NCBI RefSeq assembly: GCF_029227915.1
Contig: NC_079879.1
Span: 19,916,501-19,980,500 of the forward strand
Length of the DNA: 64,000 nt
Origin: Hydractinia symbiolongicarpus
Taxonomy: Eukaryota; Cnidaria; Hydrozoa; Anthoathecata; Hydractiniidae
Direction: 5' to 3'
Below the pieces are notes generated by a model. It saw only the letters and a program-made list of their open reading frames with translations. It was not told the origin of the DNA and ran no database searches. This document shows, piece by piece, positions 46,501-58,500 of the stretch. Position 1 is the stretch's first letter. Every line of letters starts with the position of its first letter. Position numbers and translations under genes: made by a program.

Positions 46501-49500
46501 TGTAACGAGATCTCACTTTCTTCTTCTTCTGAAACATCGAGACTTCTGTTTCGTTCTTCTGAGGGATTATTTATAGCACGAATTACGTCTTCACTAATGG
46601 CGGGCAAATTAGATACCAACGGCCTTAGGGAAGCGTCGCTCTGCAGTTGATCAATGTTGGTCTTGTATGGCGGTGGTTTATGTGGGATGTTGTAAGGAGG
46701 TGAGGCGGACTCTGAGCGTAAATCGTTTGGACTACCGCTGAATATTTCTGATACTTCACGAGGTGAAAGCTTCATGTAGGAGTATTCAGAATCAGGTGTT
46801 ACTTTGTTATACACAGGTCGTGAAGGCCTGTCAGATGGAGCCAGGAGACTTGTAAGTCGGACAGGAATTTTTGAAATTGGTGATTTAACTAAACTCAGAC
46901 TGACTTTCCTTTCTTCTCTTTTGTTAATTTTTTCGTTTGGATTAGAAGTTTCCCCACGAACAATGGATGACTGTGATCTTGTATCTGATGAGCTTCTGGC
47001 ACTATGTGGAGGTGTTATACCACACGTAGAACACGCAGACTGATATGAATCCGCACGAGGTGTGTCATTACTAGATTGTGAACGATTACTAGACTGTGAG
47101 CGATTACTAAACTGTGAACGATTACTAGCTGCGGAACCTTGTCTAACTTGTTCGTCGTACCTTGGAGTATTATCGTTTGAGCATTGTACACTAGATGAAA
47201 CAGAACCAGCATGAGCGTAATTAGCTAATTGATCCACTATATCTTGTGGTATGGTCCTTCTACAGGGTGGCGTGAGTCCACATGTAGAGCAGTCAGATGA
47301 GATTCTTCCATCAACGTCGACTAACAACGGCTTTTCATTATCAGCATTAACTGACGACCATCTATCGTCCTCATGATCCTCATTTGATCTCTGTGTCTGC
47401 TGAACAGAATTGGAAGATTGTAAAGTATTTCTGTCTACGCTTGACCCGTGGTTGCTTCTATTGCTAGAAAGATTGGACAGGGGTCCGTCTGAATTTCTTG
47501 GAGTATCTAATTGCAACGTTTCGTTTAAATAAACATCAAACTCGTTTCCAGAAGATAAATCCGGCTGCGATGTCAGCTGTTGCACAGGTCTGTAAATTAC
47601 ACTCTCGTTATGTTCACCCTCATCCTGGGGCGGGCTGTTTCCATCATATTCTCTAAGGATGGACTGTATAAATTCGTTATCAGAGTGAAGTTGTTCACCA
47701 TCAAGGATCAATGCTGGCTCTCCTCCGTCATACGAATTTGTGCTCTCACTCCCCACGCTGCTACGTTCCATCATGTCAGGTATAAATTCATACGGTAGAC
47801 ACTCCACATCTTCCACCACCATTTCTGTCATCATTTCTTCTACGACAGTTTGCTGAAAGTGTAAAAAAGATAAAATTAGATTATCTAGTTTAATATCGCA
47901 AATTAAATTCAATATACTCCTTTCGAAATCTTACAGACTAATATGGCAATTTGAGGTACCAGATAATTGCAGTGATTGGTACAAATCAGGTTGCACATTA
48001 AACTATAAACACACAGTTGCACATTAAACTGAAAAAAACACAGTTGCACAATAAACTCTAAAACTGCTACCTCTATTACTTCTGGGTCAAGCTCAGGTAT
48101 TTCCAGCGGTGGATCTTTTGGAGCACGGTTGGATTGGTTAGATCTAAAAATAAGATCTGTTATTCAACCCACCAGGCGTACAGTGGGCAGTGGCTCCCAC
48201 ATTTCAACATACTTTCTTCTGCACTCCCATTCTCACATATTTCTTTATACGTCCGCATTCTTAAAATCACCTAACTAAAAGTTGAGAAACTAAAAAATTG
48301 TGGTGCAAAGAGAAAAACAGGTATAGCTAAGGAAGGCATGAGCTATAGTTGATTGTATATCAAGTTTAACTAAAGTTAAAGAAAATCATGCAGCTGAGCT
48401 AGGCAATCAACTACCTTTTCCTCGTCATTCCTTATTTTTTCCTCATATTATATTTTAGCTTTAAGTCATTTTTAAATAAAAGTTTGAATCTCTTAGGGTG
48501 GCCTAAATAAAAAAATTAAAAATTCTGTTCACATTTTTTTGGATGTGATGTTTTGAGAACATTCCTCAAACTGGTCCGCAAGTGTGTTTATGCTCTTCAC
48601 AATTGTTTTGAAAGCCTTCATAGTATGGCCTCCAAAATAATTTTAATAAAAAAACAAAAAAAACAAGTTTAATTAAATTTCTAATTATTCCTTGTTAATG
48701 CCGTGAATTATTTCGCAAAGGGTCAAGGTGTTGAGTCTAGTACAGTTGTTCCACAGTTCCTTAGTCGCCCGACTTTCTTGTTTATTTTAATCTAACCAAC
48801 AAATAGTTTTGCATCTGGAATAACAAAACATTAAAACAAAGTCAAAATAAAACTCACATCAAATCAAGCAGTTCAAAAGACGGTGTCTGCGTTGCCTGGT
48901 CATCTTTACTCAACACTTCTTTAGTTTTCTGTGCCAACGCCAACGCATCCTAATAAAAACAAACCGTTTATCAGCACGAACAAAATTTTGTACCGTAGAA
49001 ACTCTTCAAAAGAAATCCATGCATTACTCTCAATGAAACATGAAGGTTTTTATTGAAATATAAATACACATGCTTCGTGAAGAACATACAAAACAATATT
49101 CAGTGGATGCATTAAATATTTATCTGGCTACAACAGATGCGATATTTGTATTCGTACTTGAATATAATTTTCTTTAGCTTTTTAATTAGCGACATTTTAC
49201 CAGCAAATGAACAAAAAATTTAAATCGTGTACATTATGTTGCTGCAGAGGTATAAGTTTAAATAGCTCAAAAGTTCAATTTGACTTTTTTGCTAGAAAAG
49301 GGGTGTAAATTCAAAGAATTTTAATTTTTTTATATATCATCAAAATAAGTAGGGTTTGTAAAAGATATTTCCGTAGAAAAAAAATTGGGCTTAATTCCCC
49401 TTTAAATACAGACTATTGTTTTTCAAAAAAAACCTACTGTTAGTATCATCAAGGTTTGATTCCCGAAGTTTAAAAGAAAAGGTTAAGAATACTATTAAGG

Positions 49501-52500
49501 CTTCTTCTTATAAGAAACCTTTTTTTGTCTAAAAATGAATAATCTGGTACATTATCTTTTACCACATTTTCCAAATTAATTTTTTTCAAATTTCAGATTA
49601 ATGGAGTTGTATATTTGTAGTGTAACCAACTATTTTGTAGTGTAACCAACTATATTTTTTTTGTTTATTTACATATTAGCTGCCATATTAGATATTAACC
49701 TTCATATGTCCAAACATGTTTAAATTTTAATTGCAAAATTTCCAACAATTATTTAAAAATCGCTTAATATTAAGCTCAAAATATCGATTTTTTAAATATT
49801 GTAAAGGCTCAAACTAAAGGTATACTAACAAAAACTACTGACAAAAAATTTTTGTATTATTCACAGCATACTGTAAAGGCTGAAATACACTATCATTTTT
49901 CAATGATCATTTTCCAATGATACATTCCAATGACATTAAAAATGACAAATTTTGGCGCAAATACACTATCATTAAAAACATGAAACTTGAGCATGTTTTC
50001 TTTGCAACATGGACTCTGAAGAAGAAATAGCAGTTGCTGTTGTTGTGTATATGTTATCAAAAAAGAGAGCTAAACATAGGAAAAAATGCAAAGAAATGTA
50101 TGGGTGAAGCCGTATAGGCGAAATGAACTTGGCATCCACAATACTCTCATGTATGAACTGCGTGTAGAGGAAATTGCAGAGTATACGCGATTTTTAAGAA
50201 TGCCGCCGAATATTTTTGAGGAGCTCCTAAATCTCATAGAAGTTGACATTGAGAAAAAAACAACACATTTGCGAGACCCAATTCCTGCTAAAGTCAAAGT
50301 AGCTGCAACTTTGAAGTTTTTCTCATGTGGGATAAATTACACCGAATTACAGTATTTATTTCGCGTTCACAAAAGTATTTTGTCACAGTTCATCGCTGAA
50401 GTTTGCGAAGCTATTTACTTGCGATTAAAAGAAAAATACCTCAAGGTAAATATATATTTCGTTCAGTAATTTATCAAACGTACTAAACTAGCAGTCACAC
50501 ATTAATACCCTGCACTTTGTGAGCCCTCTTCTGGGTTGAGATCTGATAAACTTTCTCGACTCTAATAAGTGTTTTGATATATGTTCACTGGGTGTCGGTA
50601 CATATTCTGTAAAACAGGCGATAACGGCGGAGACACAAAGGGTGGGTAATTTTGTGTGGCATGTGTTGAAGAGTTCCTTGGGATCGGAGATTGAATGGGT
50701 GGTGTTCTGAAAGAGGTTACGGTGAGTAATCTCATTTGAACAACTACAGAAATGATGCGAAAGATATCGGGGATAAATTTTGTGCGTACTTTAACTCCAC
50801 CGGTGCTGTTCCATGGCAAGAAAAATTTGTCTGAAATTTATTTAAAATTGAAATTTAATTTTTCTTGGGACGATGGAGTCACGTAGGAATAGCAAGAACT
50901 GAAAGTATGGCCATTAACTTTCGTAAACATCATCTCGTCCTGCTCCACATTTGTTGCTGTTGTTTACTTTCTTCAATTCTGCGCTAAAATAACTTCGTAG
51001 TGTATTCATTTTACTCCTCACTAATTTCTCTAAAAAGAAAAACAGATCATAAAAATATACATGTTTTTCTTTTCTCATCCAAACCATTCGAAATAACACA
51101 AACCTTCCATTCCTAGTCTGCCTTTGAATATCTCATAACTTTTTGCCTTCTCGTTTCTGTCCTTATAAAACGGGGATTTAACATCCCACAAACTGGGCTG
51201 GCTTCTCCAAATCTCAAAAAAAATTTCGGTCGCTTCTTGCGTCTTCATTCTCGGGTGAATTACTTGTTCAAATCTTTGTTTTTATCTATATTTACGCCTA
51301 AACTACATCGCGTGCAACAAACACGTGTGCGAAAACAATGGATTCGATTTAAAACAATAGAAAAAAAATGTCATTGAAAAATTAAAAGTTGAACATGTTC
51401 AACTTTTCATTTTTAAGGATCATTGGAAATGAGAGTGTAAAAAATGACATTTTCTTCTGTATACACTGTCATTTTTCAATGATAATTGGAAAATGATCTT
51501 CGAAAAATGATAGTGTATTTCAGCCTTAAGATCAATAAAACCGTTCCTTTTCTTTCTTTTTAAGTGTTCAACTTACATCTGCTCGTGTGCGAAGGCTTCC
51601 TAGTTCACCATTCAACGTTTCGTTCTCTTCCTTTAGCTTCAAAATTTCCTGCGAAATAAAAATATAATTTATTACTGTTGAACTTTATTTCACTGATCAT
51701 AGCGTTCGGAAGCGTTTGAACTTTGGACAATCATAAGTCAAATAACATAGGTCATGAGATTAAAGACGTGTTGATAATGCTTTGAAAAATGAGACTCTCT
51801 GAAGCGACACATTTAAGTCCGTGTATACGGTGCAGAGAGGGTAAGTTTTAGTACTATCAGAAGTGAAATGATTTTGCTCCACAGACATGATAATAAAAAA
51901 ATATATAAGAAGCGATTAGCTGCAACCTTCCAGCATCCCTCCCTCCTAAACAACCCAACCTTGCAATCGAGTTCGGAATCCTCAGCTGCAATGTTTATTT
52001 GCAACGACTTTTCCCACAATGTTTTGTCCATTACTACTCAACATTCAAGAGAACATCGTTCTTTTAAAAACAGACTAAGATTTAAATTACTTACATCAGC
52101 TAATTCTTTGGGCAGGCTGTCTTGAAAAGTATTCAACACAGTTGGGCTCATCTAGAAGTAAAAGAAGGAGGTTGAAACTAGAAGATAAATAGGCCGATAT
52201 CTGATATTGTTTAGTAGTAGCGCACTCGGCTTGTACTCATAAGGTTCGAGTCCCCACTCCAGCGCTCTTTAAATGTGGTGTTGTCAGCCCATTTAGTGCC
52301 ATCCACCGACCGCTAATCGGTTTGCGTGGCAGGCAAGCAAGTTAGAGCAATGCTAAACATATCTCTAGCAGTAGTGTAACAAAGTTACAGTCGGAGGGAA
52401 GGAAGAACCAGCCGTTATAATGGAACCCCAAGGATGTTAAAACTTCTACTACTTCTAATAGCTGCATATATTTCTAAAGTTAATTTTACTGACCTGCTGA

Positions 52501-55500
52501 TCTTCAAACTTTCTCAGTCGATGTAACAAGTCGTCGTTTGACACTTTCAAAATGTTGAATTGCTGAGAAAAAAAGACGTAACACAATGAGAATGAAAATT
52601 GGTAAATGATAAACTGAGTTCAAACATTCTAATGAGACCTCGATCATAAATTTTTCCCACGTCCCATGTATTAATGATGTTATAAAATATCACAGTGGGA
52701 ATTTTCTTTATCCAAAAAATGTGTTTTTGTATACCAAGCATTATTACCTTTTCTACATCTCGTAAACGTTCCATTTTTTGTCGTAACATCTCAATTTCTT
52801 CGTCTGATAACTCCACCTAAATATAAAACGATCGATCGATCACAATGGCTGTCTTCAGTTATTCTCACGTGTCACGGCAGAATTTTTTATCGAGAACAGA
52901 CAAGATGCTTTATGCAGGCAGAACAAAACAAGAAAACTGTTTGCATATAAAAAACTAAAACGAATGAATGAATAAATGAATGAATGAATGAAAACAAATA
53001 AACCTTACATTTCCACCTCCCATCCTGTTTATTTTATTTTGTAACATTTCATTTAAATATTCTAATTCTGTTATTTTCTAAAAAAACAACAACATTTGTT
53101 GAATAAATTGAATAGTTGCAATGTCTATTTTGTTCATTTCGGATATATGTAACATTAAACTTTCAATTCTTACTGAAGTATAAATCGGAATCTTGTTGAA
53201 ATTGAAATTCGAAGACAACAAGAACGGGAAAGAAAACAAAAATGAGCAGCACAAGCATTCAACCTACATTATAAAGTTGAGTTTTTTGTTCAATTCCCGT
53301 GTAAAAACCAGATATTGGATACATGAATTTACCGTATTATATTATTCAATAACTAATAACATTTTAGGGGTAAGGAGGTTTGGTTGTTAAGTAGATATTT
53401 TTAAAATAAAAGAGAGAGAAGTTCAAAAAAAAATGTTCTTTGTAACTCACTGCATTTGCTTCTGCTAACATGTTTGAAGGTGATTTTTCAAATCCATAAG
53501 TTAGATCAAAACTTGATTTTCTTCGTTTACCTTTGAATATATCAAAACAAATATAATATATATAAAATCAACGAGAGAAAATTTGAGATAATGCATACCC
53601 GCGAATTTAGTAACAGGATAAAAAAAATTTATTTAACTCACACAAAAGTATAACACCCACCTAAGATGCTGAGATTTTCAACATTAAGTAATTCATGTTC
53701 TTCTAATTTCAATTTTTCATTTCGAAATTTTCTTAATTCTTCATCTTGCTGTGACAACTGTTGCTTAGCATCATAATACTAAAATGCAAAATGGTACCTC
53801 AAGTTGAAAAATTAGCATCACAAAATGCAAAATGGTACCTCAAGTTGAAAAATTTGCATCACAAAATGCAAAATGGTACCTCAAGTTGAAAAATTAGCAT
53901 CACAAAATGCAAAATGGTACCTCAAGTTAAAAAATTTGCATCACAAAATGCAAAATGGTGTCTCGAAAGTGAAAATTTGCACTACAACATGCAAAATGGT
54001 ACCTCAAAATTGAAAATTTGCATCACAAAATGCAAAATGGTACCTCGAAAGTGAAAATGTGCACTACAAAATGCAAAAAAATGTACGCGCAGATATAACA
54101 AAAATTTTAAAGAGCGAATGTAGGTAACATAAAGGTAGCTGAATAATGGAGATAGACACTCGTAATTTGATTGGTGGACACGACAGGTAAATAAATTAAT
54201 AAATTTTAAAATTCTTACAATACAGAACAACTTATTAGTCAGCACAAAACAGACACCGGTTAACGACCGCTTCCCACCTTTTAAGACGATGAAACATTTA
54301 GCACTTCTTTTAACAACTAATTTCATTAAATTCATAACAGTGTTATCCAACTTTCAATAAAACACTTTTATCATTGTACCTTTTTGTCTAATTCATCAAC
54401 TCGTGTTCGTAACAATTTTTCCGTGTCTTTTAAGTCTAACAATTCCTAAAGTATAGAAAAGTTTTGCATAACATGTAACAAGTTGTATGCAAAATGAGTT
54501 TAAACCTTAAACCGGACCGCTTCACAAAATTGTTTTGCTATCAGAACCTGCACAAACTACGTTTGCTTTCAACATTCCAGCATTTTCTTTTCATGAAAAC
54601 TTTTACTTCGATTAAATGCTGAGAAGCCTTAGCTGGTACATTCAGCACTTATCTAGAGATGACTTTTAAGCTGTAACTTATAGAAAAAACAAGGAATACC
54701 TTTGCTCCTTTATCAACGAGAGCTCTTGCTTGAACTAGCGTCCTTTTCTCTGATGGAGAGAGTTCAGTTTGCTAAAGAAAATAACACATTTTGAAATTTA
54801 AAAATTCTCCTTCGTATTTGCCTTACTAGAGGGGAAGCGATCAATCACTCGACATTCAAAAATCAAACAATGTCTTGGGAATATTGATAGGGGGTATACT
54901 TTTGTTGTCATAAAACAACAACAAAATAAAAGTTGAAATTACAAAAAAAGTTGCCACAGTATATACCTGGTTGATTTCCAATTCTTTTAGTGCTATCCTT
55001 ACTGATATTGCATCGCAATTTAAATCCTCGATGTCCTACATAAAATCATATTAAAATAAGGATGTATAAGCAAGAACCAAATAATATGACAATATGGAGA
55101 TGTTAATAATCAATAAAAACGCTCACAGTTGTTAAGTTTTCTCTGTCGTCTTCAGTTAAGCGAAGAGCACCTTCGGAGTCCTTTTTTACCTGTATATGAA
55201 ATGATCGAGTCTTAAAATAAAGCAAATGTTGTGATTAGCAACAGCCAGTACTAAAACGTTCTTTTCATTTCGCTCTCTTCTAATTTTCTTATATTATTAG
55301 CATCAATAACACTGGTTGAAAAGCATACGCACACAAATATTTGTTGGACAAACCTTCGAAGAGTCTTCCAGTTCAGCCATGCGAAATTCCATCAAATCAT
55401 TTTCATCCATTAATTCTTTCATCTCCTAAAAAGTAATGATTTACAAAGTGAACTCTGAACAGAATATAATAATATAATATATAAATATAATATATAAAGA

Positions 55501-58500
55501 TATAAGATATAATTATATTACTTAATAAGGTACAAAGGACAACAAACCTCAGTCATTCCTTTTAACTGTAAAGTTTTCTGCACCAAATCTGATTCAGCAC
55601 TAACAAGCTAGAATAATAAAAACCTCGTAACTAACAGGAGTTGTTGCACCATCATTTGTTAAATAAAAAGGCGACAAAACAACAAAAATTTACACACTAA
55701 AAGTACCATACTTTCTTTGAAAGTATGCTTAGTTAAGAAATCTTGTTAACTATAGCTTATTATAAATTATCACAACCTTGAAGAGAGTTCTTCAGCAGAC
55801 CCTATTTCAAATCAACTAATCATATTAAAACGACTTTTTTACGGTAAGTATTGTCACCTTTTGATGCATATCTTCAATTTTCTCTTCCAGTTCATCAATG
55901 GTAGCTTTCAAAGTGTTTATCTGCTCCAGCAACAAATCCTTAAAACAAATTTACCACTATTAAAACATTTGTTTTAAATGGATCTAAAGATGGCTGATTT
56001 CATAACTGCTAGTTCAAGACAAGTGAATAGATTCTAATTTTTCAAAGTTACTAAATTTCGCGGGTACAAAGTTTCCCGATTCTTAATAAAATTATCAAAA
56101 CTACTTTTCTTGCTTTTGCAAATACATATTTCATACAGATAATGATTTTTGCAACAATGGAAACCTGTTCAGTATCTTTATCGTCTATTTTTCTTTCTAA
56201 TTCATTAATTGTCGCCTGGGAAACCAGTAAATCTGATTGAAGAGCTTCGCGATGCTGGAAGAAAATAAAAGCTTGGTCTGCATGATTTTAAGCAAATTTA
56301 ATCCAAAGCTTAAAATTTTTTAAAATAAGTCTCCTGCAGGCAGAAACTAACAGCTTAATTCAAAAAGAACTATTACAAACTCTACATACCAATTCAACTC
56401 TTTCAGGATCTTTAGCTTCGAAATTTTGTCTTTGCAATAAAGCATATGCTTGTTCAAGTTCTAAATGTTCTTTCGTAAGTTTGGCCAGTCTCTTTTCATT
56501 TTCAACGTGGTCATCCACACTACTTTTTAAATCATCTAATAAACCCTAATAAAAATGAGCAGAATATGTAAGCAGGAGTTGACCACGGCATTTAACACAG
56601 TCCTTATCTTACACATTTTTTTATGAGAAACTTGGTGAAGGGTCTAGTTCTAAACGTTTCTTAATTTTAGTCTAAATTTAAAATGTTTTTAGTTCTAAAA
56701 GTTTCTTCTCCGGTTTTTTATTGTTTTTGTTAAATATATATATCTAATGAATGATAGTTCATTAGATATCTATTGCATCATATTTTGTAGTTTTTTAAAT
56801 TATTCCTTTTCTCTTAACTTTAAAAATGAAAACATTCGATTTTTCAATGCGTTTTAAAACAAATTTGTCTCTGCAATATAATAATAGCTTTAATTAAATT
56901 GAAGTTTTCCTTTACAAAACAATTTCCTCAAAATACGAAGTCAAATATGGAAAAAAAGTTAAGCCTAATTCTCAATTGTGAAGCCTTTTGACGTCAAAAT
57001 TATACTGCTAAATTTATTTCTGCACTAATATGAGACTTTGGAACTTACCTCTGCATCTTCAGGTGGAAAATCTCCTGCAGCATGGTCTGAAACATCAAGC
57101 CCAACAATGCCATTCAAACTGTCCAGTGATAACGACTACAAAATACATTTATATTTCTATTTTTGTCATTTATCTTAAAAGAGATTAAAGTTCTATGCAG
57201 GATTAGCTAATCGAAGGAGAAGTAATTGATAGCGTTACAGTGCTATAAACACTCATATGTTTCTCCAAAGTTATTCACATATCTATAGTGCATCCTGTTT
57301 TAAATGTTTTAATAAAATTTAATATATAGAAGTGCTGCTTCTAGCTCCCTGACGCGTTTTATTTTCGAGAGAGTGCTTAAAAGCTTATCATTTCTTCCCT
57401 ATAACTATCATATTTCCACAATACCAAGATGAAGATTCTTTTTTTTTTACTTTTTTTTAAACAGAATTTAAAAGCTGTCAAATGCAATCATTTTTTAATG
57501 ATTCACAAAAACAACCTTTCTTCTAGAGCCTGGCAAAGAACTTCTTCTCCCTGCTTGTCTATTCTTTAACACATCAATCCTCCTGTCTTTTTCCTAAAGA
57601 ATAAATAGTATTCAAGATGAAATAAAAGTTATGGAAGAATCAATAGTTTTCTAGGCTGAGGTTTAGGTTCAATTTCAAAATAAGATGTTTTATATCCACA
57701 ACAAAAATATTTCTATGTTTTTACCAAAGTATTACACAAATAAATTAGCTCCAAGGTATATCAAAATTATTCAGCTTTAAGCACTAAAATGGTAAAAGGA
57801 GAATTTTAACATTTTCATCAGTAGAACAGAACACATGATTTTAAAGATGAAACATGCTAGTAAAATACAAAGAAAATGGAAACTCTCCCAATGGAAACTC
57901 TCTCCCAAACTCTCCTCATTAACACTTTTAACGAAATTGTTTTTACTCACAATTGTTTGTTGTCGAAGTTCTGCTATTATTTGCAGTTGTTGACAGAGCT
58001 GCCTTTGAAGATCATCATAATCATGCATCTGCAAGGTATAAATCAAGTTGATCAAGTGTCATTGCAAACTTAAAATTATCTTGCAATAAAACTGTTGTAG
58101 CTATGTTTGGGTACTTACCAAACTCAATCCACAAAGTTGTTATAAAGAGTGAAGTAAACAAGTAGACACAACTAAAAGCAACTATATGACTTACATCAAT
58201 TTGATGTTTATCCCTTTTTCTAGCCTTCTTTAACTTTAGATCTTTCTTTTCAACTAATTGCTGTAAGTGAACAATCTTATCATCCTTAAAAAAAATTCCA
58301 TTTCCATCGGTAAACAAGTCAAATAACTTCCCCCTTAAAACAATGTACATATTCACACATCCTTTAAGCTAACATTTCAATTTTAATTGAGAGTGTTACC
58401 TTTTCTAATATATCATTTTGTAATTCTTTGATTTTAGCCTCATTCTTACGACACGTCTGTGACAATTCCATGTTTTTCGTGCCCAAAAGTACTACTTTTT

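Larger units (their letters stand above)
49877..51526. mobile_element. Decayed PIF/Harbinger DNA transposon, 1650 bp
   Basis: The inverted termini start AGGCTGAAATACACTATCAT on both sides and remain similar for about 45 bp (right copy with a few changes). The target duplication is TAA on both sides (49874-49876 and 51527-51529), the PIF/Harbinger signature. Inside are the two expected genes in opposite orientation: a transposase N-terminus on plus and a MADF protein on minus. The DDE catalytic part is missing. It sits in an intron of the JAKMIP-like gene. Confidence 0.9.

Noticed and set aside
53779-54085. CRISPR-like regular array
   Set aside because: It is a direct tandem repeat without unique spacers, in a eukaryotic intron.
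53982-54350. 122-codon minus-strand frame ending in the tandem array
   Set aside because: It is built largely from 41-bp repeat units and intron sequence, with no conserved domain.
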